Shown piece after piece: positions 7,963 to 16,664 of a DNA stretch of 64,000 nt; position 1 is the first letter of the stretch, and every line of letters begins with the position of its first letter. The stretch comes from Fen-1231 sp035286465 (GTDB lineage Bacteria; Gemmatimonadota; Gemmatimonadetes; Gemmatimonadales; Gemmatimonadaceae): NCBI GenBank assembly GCA_035286465.1, contig DATEDF010000089.1, positions 1 through 64,000 of the forward strand, in the 5' to 3' direction. A program made the position numbers and the translations under genes. The notes under the pieces were generated by a model. The model was given only the letters and a program-made list of their open reading frames with translations. It searched no databases and had not been told where the DNA came from.

Positions 7963-10227
7963 ATGCGGCTCTCCCTCCGGTTCATCATCCCGCTGCTGCT
8001 CGCGCTCGGCGTGGTCGCGTGGGCCGTGCGTCCCCTGGTGGACCGGCTCACCCTGACCTGGTTCGTGCGAGACCTCGATCTGCGCGCGACGCTGATCGCG
8101 AACACCGTACAAGAGCCGGTACAGGAGCTGGTCCTGGGGAACTTCCGCACGCGGGTGCTGCAGCTCTTCACGCGGATCACGCAGGACGAGCGGCTGTACG
8201 CGATGGGCTTCTGCGCGTCCCCTGAGAGCAGGCCGTGGGCGACGGTGACGCTCTCGCCCGAGATAAGCTGCGACTCGCTCGACGCGTTTGCGGGACCGTC
8301 CGGGCACCTGCTCGAGCGTGCGCAGGGTCCGCTGCTGGTGTCCGTCCGCCCGCTCGTCGCCGAGGGAGCGCCGCAGGGGAAACTGGTCATCGTGCAGGAC
8401 ATGAGCTTCGTGCAGCGCCGCAGCGAGCAGACACGCACGTATCTCTTCTACTTCTTCGTCGGCCTCGGCGCGACGGTGTCGCTCATCACCGTCGTCATTG
8501 CCCAGCTGAGCTGGCGCGGCTGGGTGCACGGGCTCCGCGCGCTCGTGCGCGGTGAGGGACTCTGGCGTCCGTCGGACAAGCCGCACCCCGCCGAGCTGCG
8601 TCCCGTCGCCCGAGACCTGCGCGAGCTCATCCGCGAGCTGCAATCGGACCACCGCGCCCGGGACGACGACCCGCTCGCGTGGACGCCGGAAACGCTGCGC
8701 GCGATCCTCCACGGCGATCTCCGCGGGCAGGAAGTGATCGTGGTGTCGAACCGCGAGCCGTACATCCACGTACGCCAGGACGGCGCGATCGCGACGCAGC
8801 GGCCGGCCAGCGGGCTCGTCACCGCGCTCGAGCCGATCATGCGCGCCTGCTCCGGGACGTGGATCGCGCACGGCAGCGGCTCGGCCGACCGCGAGGTCGT
8901 GGACCGGCACGACCGGGTGGGGATTCCGCACGAGCGGCCCGCCTACCAGCTCCGCCGCGTGTGGCTCTCTCCCGAGGAGGAAGCCGGCTACTACTACGGC
9001 TTCGCGAACGAGGGGCTCTGGCCACTCTGCCACATCGCACACGTGCGGCCCACGTTCCGCTCCTCGGACTGGGAGCAGTACCGGAAGGTGAACCGGATGT
9101 TCGCACGCGCCGTGGAGCAGGAGTCGAAGTCGCCCGACCCCATCGTGCTCGTGCAGGACTATCACTTCGCGCTGCTGCCGCGGATGATTCACGAGGAGCT
9201 GCCTGACGCGACGGTCATCACGTTCTGGCACATTCCCTGGCCGAACCCCGAGGCGTTCGGCATCTGCCCGTGGCGCGAGGAGCTGCTCGACGGCCTGCTC
9301 GGAAGCAGCATCCTCGGGTTCCACACGCAGTTCCACTGCAACAACTTCGTGGACACGGTGGATCGCCTGCTCGAGGCGCGGGCGGACCGCGAGATGTTCA
9401 CCGTGACCTACCGCGGAAAGCTCACCGCGGTCAAGCGGTATCCGATCTCCATCGAGTGGCCGCCGAGCGCGGAACTGGTGGCCAGACCGGTGGAGCAGTG
9501 CCACCGCGATGTGCGTGCGCGGCACGGACTGCCGCCCGATCACGCGATCGGCGTGGGCGTAGACCGCCTCGACTACACCAAGGGCATCGAGGAGCGGTTC
9601 CGGGCGGTGGAACGGCTGCTCGAGATGCAGCCGGAGTGGGTGGGCAAGTTCACGTTCATTCAGATCGGCGCGCCCACGCGCGCCATCATCGAGCAGTATC
9701 AGGAATACGAGGCGCGGGTGCGCGCGATGGCGGACCGGATCAACGCGCGGTTCTCGCACGCGAGCCATCCGCCGATCCTGCTCAAGGTCGCGCACCACGA
9801 ACCGCAGGACGTCTACGAGTACTACCGCGCCGCGGAACTGTGCGTGGTGAGCAGCCTGCACGACGGGATGAATCTGGTGGCGAAGGAGTTCGTCGCCGCG
9901 CGCGACGACGAGCGCGGCGTGCTGATCCTCAGCCAGTTCACGGGCGCGGCACGCGAGCTGCCGGAGGCGCTCGTGGTGAACCCGTACGACACGGATCAGT
10001 GTGCGGCGGCACTTCACCAGGCGCTCTCGATGCCCGTGTCCGAGCAGCGCACGCGCATTCGTCTCATGCGGGGCCTCATCCAGGAGTTCAACGTGTATCG
10101 CTGGGCGGGGCGCATGCTGATCCACGCCGCCGGGATGCGGCGCCGGGGCCGCCTGCTCGAGCGCGCCGTGTCGCCGGCGACGTGGGTGCGCACGCTGGCC
10201 GGCAACGACGCGGGCCGCGACACATGA
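7963..10227 (+). CDS. otsA: Membrane-anchored trehalose-6-phosphate synthase with N-terminal sensor-like module
   Basis: The 754-aa protein is far longer than soluble OtsA (about 470). Residues about 6-26 form a first membrane helix, 27-158 a predicted extracytoplasmic domain, and 159-183 a second helix (LFYFFVGLGATVSLITVVIA). A short HAMP-like linker follows (to about 230). From about 255 the GT20 glycosyltransferase begins, with VVSNREPY, SGLVTALEP, VQDYHFALLP, FWHIPWPNPEAF and VDRLDYTKGIEERF. The enzyme makes trehalose 6-phosphate from a nucleotide-glucose and glucose 6-phosphate. The topology resembles a histidine-kinase sensor feeding a cytoplasmic catalytic domain. The stop overlaps the otsB start (ATGA), so the two are co-translated. 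Confidence 0.92.
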   Translation: MRLSLRFIIPLLLALGVVAWAVRPLVDRLTLTWFVRDLDLRATLIANTVQEPVQELVLGNFRTRVLQLFTRITQDERLYAMGFCASPESRPWATVTLSPEISCDSLDAFAGPSGHLLERAQGPLLVSVRPLVAEGAPQGKLVIVQDMSFVQRRSEQTRTYLFYFFVGLGATVSLITVVIAQLSWRGWVHGLRALVRGEGLWRPSDKPHPAELRPVARDLRELIRELQSDHRARDDDPLAWTPETLRAILHGDLRGQEVIVVSNREPYIHVRQDGAIATQRPASGLVTALEPIMRACSGTWIAHGSGSADREVVDRHDRVGIPHERPAYQLRRVWLSPEEEAGYYYGFANEGLWPLCHIAHVRPTFRSSDWEQYRKVNRMFARAVEQESKSPDPIVLVQDYHFALLPRMIHEELPDATVITFWHIPWPNPEAFGICPWREELLDGLLGSSILGFHTQFHCNNFVDTVDRLLEARADREMFTVTYRGKLTAVKRYPISIEWPPSAELVARPVEQCHRDVRARHGLPPDHAIGVGVDRLDYTKGIEERFRAVERLLEMQPEWVGKFTFIQIGAPTRAIIEQYQEYEARVRAMADRINARFSHASHPPILLKVAHHEPQDVYEYYRAAELCVVSSLHDGMNLVAKEFVAARDDERGVLILSQFTGAARELPEALVVNPYDTDQCAAALHQALSMPVSEQRTRIRLMRGLIQEFNVYRWAGRMLIHAAGMRRRGRLLERAVSPATWVRTLAGNDAGRDT

Positions 10228-11039
10228 GCGCGCGGGACGATGCGACGCGGGCGCGGGCAGCGCGGCTCGCGACCCCGGTGCCGACGCCGCGCGCCGACTG
10301 GGCCTGGTTCTTCGACATTGACGGAACGCTGATCGAATTCGCCGCGACCCCCTCGGCGGTGCGGCGAGACGCCGCGCTGCAACGCCTGATCGCCCGGTTG
10401 CACCGCGCGGCCGGCGGGGCCCTGGCGCTGATCAGCGGCCGGTCCATCGCCGACATTGACGCGCTCTTCCCGGGCACACGGCTGCCCGTCGCGGGGCAGC
10501 ACGGTGTCGAGCGCCGCGATGCCGCGGGGCGCGTGTCGCGGCACGCCTTTCCGACAGAGCGGCTCGCGTGGGCGCGAGAGCGACTCTCAGAGGCCGCGTC
10601 GCGGCATCCGGGCCTGTTGCTGGAGGACAAGGGCCTCTCGCTCGCGGTGCACTATCGCCGCGCGCCGCGACTGGCGGGGTTCGCGCACCGCCTCGTTCGC
10701 TCCCTGCAGGCCCGGCTCGGCGACGCGTACTGCGTGCAGACGGGCAAGCGTGTGGTGGAGATGAAACCGGCCGGACGCGACAAGGGGGGCGCCGTCGTGG
10801 AGTTCCTGCGGGAAGCCCCGTTTCGCGGACGCGTTCCCGTGTTCGTGGGCGACGACGTGACCGACGAGTACGGCTTCGCAATGGTGAATCGTGCGCGCGG
10901 GCACTCGGTCAAGGTCGGCGCGGGGCGCACCGTGGCCCGCCTGCGGTTGCGCGACGTGCGGGCCGTGCGCGAGTGGCTCGAACGAGGACTGGCGGCGCCC
11001 GGCGGAAGCCGCGCAAGCCCCGTGGAGCGCGCGCCGTGA
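10224..11039 (+). CDS. otsB: Trehalose-6-phosphate phosphatase
   Basis: The 271-aa HAD-superfamily phosphatase has motif I FFDIDGTLIEF (nucleophile Asp plus general acid Asp), motif II LISGRS, and motif III/IV around KPAGRDKGGAV and FVGDDVTDEYGF. It converts trehalose 6-phosphate to trehalose. The ATG at 10224 overlaps the otsA stop. In-frame sequence upstream is the otsA shadow. Its own stop overlaps the GTG of the GH15 gene, so all three are one translational unit. Confidence 0.94.
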   Translation: MSARDDATRARAARLATPVPTPRADWAWFFDIDGTLIEFAATPSAVRRDAALQRLIARLHRAAGGALALISGRSIADIDALFPGTRLPVAGQHGVERRDAAGRVSRHAFPTERLAWARERLSEAASRHPGLLLEDKGLSLAVHYRRAPRLAGFAHRLVRSLQARLGDAYCVQTGKRVVEMKPAGRDKGGAVVEFLREAPFRGRVPVFVGDDVTDEYGFAMVNRARGHSVKVGAGRTVARLRLRDVRAVREWLERGLAAPGGSRASPVERAP

Positions 11040-12823
11040 CCTCACTCGATCTCGGGCTCATCGGCAACGGCACCATCGGCGCGCTGGTGGACCCGCGAGG
11101 CGAGATCGTGTGGGCGTGTTTCCCCCGCTTCGACGGCGATCCGGTGTTCTGCTCATTGCTGCGCGAGCGCGCGCGCGATGAGGACTTCGGCTTCTTCGCC
11201 GTGGAGCTGCTCGACCTGGTCCACGACGAGCAGGAGTACCTCGTCAATACGCCGATTCTGGTCACGCGGCTCTGCGACCGCGCGGGCGGCTGCATCGAAA
11301 TCACCGATTTCGCTCCGCGCTTTCCGCAGTTCGGACGCATCTTCTGCCCGATGATGCTCGTGCGGCGGATCAGGCGCGTGTCCGGCAACCCGCGCGTTCG
11401 CGTACGGCTCCGCCCGGCGCACGGGTACGGCAAGTACCGCGCCGCCACGACCAGTGGAAGCAACCACATCCGCTACGTCGGCACCGACGTGGTCCTCCGC
11501 CTGACCACCGACGCGTCCATCACCGCGATCGGGGAGGAGACGCCGTTCATTCTGGACGACGCCGTCACCCTGCTGCTCGGACCCGACGAGACCGTGCCGG
11601 ACGCCGTCGGCGAGGTCGGGCGCCGCTTCCTCGAGCACACGGCTGCGCACTGGCGCGAGGAGGTGCGGTCGCTCGGCATCCCGTTCGAATGGCAGGACGC
11701 AGTCATCCGCTCGGCGATCACGCTCAAGCTCAACGCGTACGAGGACACGGGAGCGATCGTCGCGGCGCTCACCACGTCTGTGCCCGAGGCGGCAGCGAGC
11801 GGCCGCAACTGGGACTACCGCTACTGCTGGATCCGGGACGCGTACTTCGTGGTGAACGCGCTCAACCGGCTCGGGGCGACACGCACGATGGAGCGGTATC
11901 TCACGTACATCGTCAACATCGTCGCCGGCGCGGACGAAGGCCGGCTCCAGCCGCTCTACGGCGTCAACGGGCGCTCGGCGCTCGATGAGCAGGTGGTGGA
12001 CTCGCTCCCGGGCTATCGCGGCATGGGTCCCGTGCGGATCGGCAACGAGGCATTCCGCCAGACGCAGCACGACGTGTACGGCTCCGCCATCCTGGCCGCG
12101 ACGCACGTGTTCTACGACCGGCGGCTGATCGGACGCGGCGACGAGGTGCTCTTTCGCCGGCTCGAGGTGCTCGGCCACCACGCGGCGCGGCTCTTCGACC
12201 AGCCCGACGCCGGCATGTGGGAACTGCGCGGCGCCGCGCGCGTACACACGTTCTCGAGCGTGATGTGCTGGGCCGGCTGCGACCGGTTGGCGCACATTGC
12301 GGCGCACTTGGGGCTCGCGGACCGCGCCGCGTACTGGACCGCGCAGGCGGAGCGCATTCATCGCTTCGTGTGCGAGCGGTGCTGGAACGCGAAGCGCGGC
12401 GCCTTCGTGGCGTCGGCGGGCGGCGACTCGCTCGACGCGAGCCTGCTCCGGCTGCACGAGGTGGGCTTTCTCCGCGCGGACGATCCGCAGTTCGGCGGCA
12501 CGGTGGTCGCCATCGAGCGCGAGCTGCGCCGTGGCGACTTCATCCTGCGCTACGTCGAGAACGACGACTTCGGCGCGCCGGCAAACGCGTTCCTTGTCTG
12601 CACGTTCTGGTTCATCAACGCCCTCGCCGTTCTCGGCCGGCGCGACGAGGCGCGCGCGCTCTTCGAGAACCTGCTCGCCTGCCGCAATCGGCACGGGCTA
12701 CTCGCCGAGCACATTGACCCGCGCACACACGAGCAATGGGGCAACTTCGTGCAGACATACAGCATGGTCGGGCTGATCGGGTCGGCGGTGCGGCTGAGCG
12801 TGCGCTGGGATCAGGCGTTCTGA
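11036..12823 (+). CDS. Glycoside hydrolase family 15 protein (trehalase/glucoamylase-like)
   Basis: The 595-aa protein has the GH15 layout. The N-terminal beta domain begins LGLIGNGTIGALVDPRGEIV and has CFPRFDGDPVF. The alpha/alpha barrel has NWDYRYCWIRDAYF, GMWELRGAARVHTFSS (likely general-acid Glu) and LAEHIDPRTHEQWGNF (likely second Glu). GH15 proteins include glucoamylases and the mycobacterial trehalase. Location behind otsA-otsB with a GTGA overlap favours trehalose or a related glucoside as substrate. There is no signal peptide, so it is cytoplasmic. The start is GTG at 11036. Confidence 0.88.
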   Translation: MTSLDLGLIGNGTIGALVDPRGEIVWACFPRFDGDPVFCSLLRERARDEDFGFFAVELLDLVHDEQEYLVNTPILVTRLCDRAGGCIEITDFAPRFPQFGRIFCPMMLVRRIRRVSGNPRVRVRLRPAHGYGKYRAATTSGSNHIRYVGTDVVLRLTTDASITAIGEETPFILDDAVTLLLGPDETVPDAVGEVGRRFLEHTAAHWREEVRSLGIPFEWQDAVIRSAITLKLNAYEDTGAIVAALTTSVPEAAASGRNWDYRYCWIRDAYFVVNALNRLGATRTMERYLTYIVNIVAGADEGRLQPLYGVNGRSALDEQVVDSLPGYRGMGPVRIGNEAFRQTQHDVYGSAILAATHVFYDRRLIGRGDEVLFRRLEVLGHHAARLFDQPDAGMWELRGAARVHTFSSVMCWAGCDRLAHIAAHLGLADRAAYWTAQAERIHRFVCERCWNAKRGAFVASAGGDSLDASLLRLHEVGFLRADDPQFGGTVVAIERELRRGDFILRYVENDDFGAPANAFLVCTFWFINALAVLGRRDEARALFENLLACRNRHGLLAEHIDPRTHEQWGNFVQTYSMVGLIGSAVRLSVRWDQAF

Positions 12824-12871
12824 GCCGTTCGGCGTTACTTAGGGGGCGCCATGCCCTCCACCGAGCACGGT

Positions 12872-14218
12872 CTACCGTCCGTTGATGAGCAGATGCGCGC
12901 CGACGCTGGCCGCGTAGCCGAGCGCGACGGCCCACGTCCATTTCAGGTGGCTGAGAAAGGTGTAGATGCCGCGCGCCTGGCCCATCAGCGCGACGCCCGC
13001 GGCACTGCCGATCGAAAGCAGCGACCCTCCCACGCCTGCCGTCAGCGTCACCAGCAGCCACTGGTTGCGCGACATCTCCGGTTCCATGGAGAGCACCGCG
13101 AACATGATCGGAATGTTGTCCACAACGGCCGAGAGAACTCCCACCAGCACATTCGCCGTCGTCGGTCCCAGACCCCCGTAGAGCAGCCGTGAGGTCACGG
13201 CCAGGTAGCCGAGCGCCCCGAGGCCACCGACGCACATGATGACGCCGTAGAAGAACATCAGCGTGTCCCACTCCACCCGCTGGAGGATGCGGAAGACGTC
13301 GAAGGTGTCCTTCGGGTCGGGCTCGTACGGCAGCCCGGCGAGGATCTCGGGCTCGCCGGCGTTCGCCCGGCGATTCTCCGCCCGCGCCGCGGCACGCTGG
13401 AGCCGGGAGCCGATGAGCTTCAGCGCGCCCAGCCCGGTCATCATGCCGAGCACCGGCGGGAGGTGGAGGAAGGCGTGCAGGGCGACGGTCAGGGCGATGG
13501 TCCCGAGGAACAGTCCCACCACGACTCGGGCGCCCGGACGCAGCGACACGCGCTCATTCCGCGCTTGCGGCTGCCCCGCGTTCACCGCGAGCGACATGAT
13601 GAACGCCGGAACCAGCCAGTTCACGAGGGAGGGAATCACCAGGGCGAAAAACCCGCCGAAGGGGACAATGCCCTGCTGCCAGACCATCAGCGTCGTGACG
13701 TCGCCGAAGGGACTGAACGCGCCGCCCGCGTTGGCGGCGACCACGATGTTCACGCAGGCCACGGAGACGAAGCGTGCCTCCTTCCCTCCGATGGCGATGA
13801 CGATGGCGCCCATCACGAGCGCCGTGGTGAGGTTGTCGAGGAACGGCGAGAGCAGAAACGCGAGCAGACCCGTGACCCAGAAGAGCGTCCGCAGGGAGAA
13901 GCCCCGCGCCACCAGCCAGGAACGGAGGGCGTCGAAGACCTGTCGCTCCTCCATCGTGTTGACGTACGTCATCGCGGCGAGCAGGAACAGGAAGAGCTCG
14001 GCAAACTCGAGCAGGTTGTGGCCGAACGCGGCCTCCGCTGCGGCAGCGTTGCCAGTTTGGCCGTACGCGATCGCGACCAGCGTCCAGATGGCGCCTGCCA
14101 CGATGATCACCGGGATGGACTTCCGGAGGTGGACGACCTCCTCCGCGATCACGAAGGCATAGCCGACCACGAACAGCGTGAGAGCCGCGAGTCCGAGTCC
14201 GTGCGTCGTGAAGTCCAT
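12872..14218 (-). CDS. nhaD: NhaD-type Na+/H+ antiporter
   Basis: The 448-aa polytopic membrane protein belongs to the NhaD/ArsB-like ion transporter superfamily. Typical segments are LLEFAELFLFLLAAMTYVNT, SPFLDNLTTALVMGAI (conserved Asp-Asn), NAGGAFSPFGDVTTLMVW and SAVVDNIPIMFAVLS (second Asp-Asn). It would exchange Na+ for H+ across the inner membrane. The ATG at 14218 fits the family N-terminus. A farther in-frame ATG at 14368 would add a non-hydrophobic Arg-rich tail and is rejected. It is convergent with the GH15 gene. The 184-bp gap to selD has no clear promoter. Confidence 0.92.
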   Translation of the reverse strand: MDFTTHGLGLAALTLFVVGYAFVIAEEVVHLRKSIPVIIVAGAIWTLVAIAYGQTGNAAAAEAAFGHNLLEFAELFLFLLAAMTYVNTMEERQVFDALRSWLVARGFSLRTLFWVTGLLAFLLSPFLDNLTTALVMGAIVIAIGGKEARFVSVACVNIVVAANAGGAFSPFGDVTTLMVWQQGIVPFGGFFALVIPSLVNWLVPAFIMSLAVNAGQPQARNERVSLRPGARVVVGLFLGTIALTVALHAFLHLPPVLGMMTGLGALKLIGSRLQRAAARAENRRANAGEPEILAGLPYEPDPKDTFDVFRILQRVEWDTLMFFYGVIMCVGGLGALGYLAVTSRLLYGGLGPTTANVLVGVLSAVVDNIPIMFAVLSMEPEMSRNQWLLVTLTAGVGGSLLSIGSAAGVALMGQARGIYTFLSHLKWTWAVALGYAASVGAHLLINGR

Positions 14219-14402
14219 GCGATGGGCGGAGTGAGTTCTCTCGATGGTCGTGCGGTACGCGAACGTCCTGCCCCGAGGTGGGACCGCTTTGACGCGACCC
14301 TCGGGTCGAAAGCATACCGGCCGGCGACGAGCGAGACCAGACAGTCCAGCTTGACGCTGCCCGGCCAACGCTACGCAGTGGACGCGGCCCGGTTGGCGCT
14401 CC

Positions 14403-15443
14403 TCAGCTTACGGCGATCGCCCGCGGACCGTGGGCTTCGACCGTTCCGATCGCCACCGCGCCGCTCACGCGCGCGAGGTACTCCGCGAGCACGGACGGCG
14501 GCACGGCGACGAGCAGGCCGCCGGAGGTCTGCGGGTCCACGAGCAGCGCGCGGTCATCGGGAGTGGTACGCCCGTAGTCCACGAGCGGTTCCAGGTACGC
14601 GGCGTTGCGCGCGGCGCCGCCGGTGGTGTCGCGCGCGGCGAGCGCCTCGCGCGTCCCGGGGAGGAGCGGAATGCGCGCGAACTCGATGCGGAGCGTGACG
14701 CCGCTCGCGCGCGCGACGTGCGAGGCGTGGCCGAGGAGGCCGAAGCCGGTGACGTCGGTGGCACAGCGGAGGCCGAGCGCGACGGCCGCGCGGCTTGCTG
14801 CGGCGTTCAGCGTCGTCATCGAGGAGATGAGCGTGGCCGTCTCACGTGCGCCGAGATGGCCCCGCTTGGCCGCGGTCGCGAGAATGCCGGTGCCGATCGG
14901 CTTCGTGAGGACGAGCACGTCGCCGGGCCGGGCCGCGGCGTTCGTCAGGATGCGGTCCGGGTGCACCGTGCCGGTGACCGCGAGTCCGTACTTCATCTCC
15001 TCGTCGGTGATCGTGTGGCCGCCCACCACGTGCGCCCCGGCCTCGTGCACTGCGTCCTGCCCGCCACGCAACACGTCGGCGAGCACCTCGAGCGCGAGCG
15101 TGCCGACCGGGAACCCGACGATGTTGAGCGCCGTGAGCGGCTCGCCGCCCATCGCGAAGACGTCGGAGAGCGCGTTGGCCGCGGCCACGCGGCCGAAGTC
15201 GTAGGGGTCGTCCACGATCGGGGCGAAGAAATCCACGGTCTGCACGAGCGCGAGGTCGGGCGCGATCTGGAAGACCCCTGCGTCGTCGAAGGTCTCGTGC
15301 CCCACGAGGAGTCGCGGGTCGGCGCGCCGCTGGAGATTGGCGAGCGCGGCCAAGAGATCGCCCGGCCCCATCTTGGCCGCGCAGCCGGCGCAGCGGGCGA
15401 ACTGCGTCAGGCGGACGACGTCGTCGCGGGTCGCGGCAGTCAC
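14403..15443 (-). CDS. selD: Selenide, water dikinase (selenophosphate synthetase)
   Basis: The 346-aa enzyme makes selenophosphate from selenide and ATP for selenocysteine synthesis. The N-terminal FARCAGCAAKMGPGDL aligns with the E. coli active loop. The catalytic Cys (C21) and Lys (K24) are present, and Cys rather than selenocysteine is encoded. DDAGVFQI, NALSDVFAMGGEPL, VGGHTI and ATDVTGFGLLGHA are further AIRS-type ATP-binding motifs. The start is GTG at 15443. It pairs with tRNA-Sec at 7647-7743. It lies 51 bp behind ridA. Confidence 0.94.
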   Translation of the reverse strand: MTAATRDDVVRLTQFARCAGCAAKMGPGDLLAALANLQRRADPRLLVGHETFDDAGVFQIAPDLALVQTVDFFAPIVDDPYDFGRVAAANALSDVFAMGGEPLTALNIVGFPVGTLALEVLADVLRGGQDAVHEAGAHVVGGHTITDEEMKYGLAVTGTVHPDRILTNAAARPGDVLVLTKPIGTGILATAAKRGHLGARETATLISSMTTLNAAASRAAVALGLRCATDVTGFGLLGHASHVARASGVTLRIEFARIPLLPGTREALAARDTTGGAARNAAYLEPLVDYGRTTPDDRALLVDPQTSGGLLVAVPPSVLAEYLARVSGAVAIGTVEAHGPRAIAVS

Positions 15444-15494
15444 GCGGGACGCACTCCCACGGCGTCCGTGCGGGTCCCGGCGGTCACGCGGGGC

Positions 15495-15878
15495 TCACCC
15501 GGCCTTCGCGACGCACTCGATCTCGACGCGCGCGCCGCGCGGGAGCCCCTGCACGGCGACGGTTGAGCGCGCGGGGCGCGCGTCGCCCAGGTGCCGCGCG
15601 TAGACCTCGTTCATCTTCGCGAAGTCGGCCATGTCGGCGAGGAAGATGGTGGTCTTGAGGACGTCGGCCCAGCCGCAGCCGGCGTTGCGCAGCACGGCGG
15701 TGAGGTTGGTCATCACCTGCTCCGTCTGCGCCGCGACGTCGCTCCCGGCCACCTGCATCGTCTTCGGGTCGAGCGCGATCTGGCCCGCGGTGAAGAGGAA
15801 CCCGCCGGCGGTCGTCGCCTGCGAGTAGGGGCCGATCGCCTCGGGGGCATCGGCGGTGTGGAGAGTGCGCACGCTCAT
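15495..15878 (-). CDS. ridA: RidA family reactive intermediate deaminase
   Basis: The 127-aa protein matches RidA/YjgF, which hydrolyses toxic enamine/imine intermediates from PLP enzymes. Visible motifs are IGPYSQATTAGGFLFTAGQI near the N-terminus, NLTAVLRNAGCGWADVLKTT and the C-terminal LPRGARVEIECVA with the conserved Arg. The length is standard. The ATG at 15878 directly abuts the tatD stop. Confidence 0.95.
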   Translation of the reverse strand: MSVRTLHTADAPEAIGPYSQATTAGGFLFTAGQIALDPKTMQVAGSDVAAQTEQVMTNLTAVLRNAGCGWADVLKTTIFLADMADFAKMNEVYARHLGDARPARSTVAVQGLPRGARVEIECVAKAG

Positions 15879-16658
15879 CTACGGAACCTCCGGGAGTCCG
15901 AACAGCATTCGGGCATTCGCAATCGTGCGCTCGCCGAGCGCGGCGGGATCGGCGCCGCGCGCGACGGCGAGGCGCTCGACCGTGCACGCGACCCACGCGG
16001 GCTCGTTCCGCTTGCCGCGATGCGGGACGGGCGCGAGGTACGGCGCGTCCGACTCGACGAGCAGCCGGTCGTCGGGAACGAGGCGGAGCAGCTCCTCGTC
16101 GCCCCACTTCTTGAACGTCACGATGCCGCTGAAGGAAATGTACCAGCCCGCGTCGAGCCCTGCGCGCGCGAGCGCGAGCGGGCCCGTGAAGCAGTGCAGC
16201 ACGCCGCGAATCCCGGCCGCGCCGGCCTCGCGCACCATCGCCGCCGTGTCGGTCTCGGCGTCACGCGAGTGGACGACTACGGGCCGGCCGGTCTCGCGCG
16301 CGAGCGCGAGCTGCTCGGCGAAGGCGCGGCGCTGGAGCGGCCGCGGCGCGTGCTCGTAGTGATAGTCGAGGCCGCACTCCCCGATGGCGACCGCGCCGCG
16401 CGCGACGTCGGCGCGGATCGCGTCCGGGTCGCGCGCGGGGTCGAAGGCCGCGGCGTCGTGCGGGTGCACGCCGGCGGTGAAGAACACGAAGCCCTGATGC
16501 GCATCGGCGATCGCGCGCGCTTTCGCGGCGGCGTCGAGCGATTCCCCGATGGCGATGATCGCGGTCGCGCCGGCCTCGCGCGCGCGCGCGACGACCGCGT
16601 CACGGTCGGGGTCGAAGGCCGGGTCGGCGAGGTGGGCGTGCGAATCGAGGAAACGCAG
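15879..16658 (-). CDS. tatD: TatD family metal-dependent hydrolase, apparently starting at CTG
   Basis: This TatD-type TIM-barrel deoxyribonuclease has the metal ligands in order: DSHAHL (His-x-His, residues 7 and 9), AIGECGLDY (Glu), VVVHSRD (His), LHCFTG (His) and VESDAPYLAP (Asp). The first in-frame ATG is at 16487, and using it would delete the His-x-His motif. Upstream of the motif the frame has only a CTG at 16658, two codons after the secF TGA. That start gives 259 aa, the usual family length. The gene is in the same frame as secF. Confidence 0.82.
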   Translation of the reverse strand: MRFLDSHAHLADPAFDPDRDAVVARAREAGATAIIAIGESLDAAAKARAIADAHQGFVFFTAGVHPHDAAAFDPARDPDAIRADVARGAVAIGECGLDYHYEHAPRPLQRRAFAEQLALARETGRPVVVHSRDAETDTAAMVREAGAAGIRGVLHCFTGPLALARAGLDAGWYISFSGIVTFKKWGDEELLRLVPDDRLLVESDAPYLAPVPHRGKRNEPAWVACTVERLAVARGADPAALGERTIANARMLFGLPEVP

Positions 16659-16664
16659 CGGCGC

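Noticed and set aside
7789..10125. A 778-codon open frame on the minus strand
   Set aside because: It is antisense to otsA, rich in Arg/His/Leu/Val without any family motif, and exists only because the G+C-rich otsA codons leave no stops.
10568..11035. In-frame extension of the GH15 protein upstream of 11036
   Set aside because: The extension is the shadow of otsB and lacks any GH15 similarity; the GTG at 11036 overlaps the otsB stop in the way other genes here do.
14219..14402. A promoter for nhaD with a minus-strand -10 TATGCT near 14325
   Set aside because: No acceptable -35 lies at the right distance, so it is not listed as a feature.
16277..16603. Alternative frame inside tatD
   Set aside because: Arg/Ser/Pro-rich shadow without motifs; the tatD frame carries all metal ligands.
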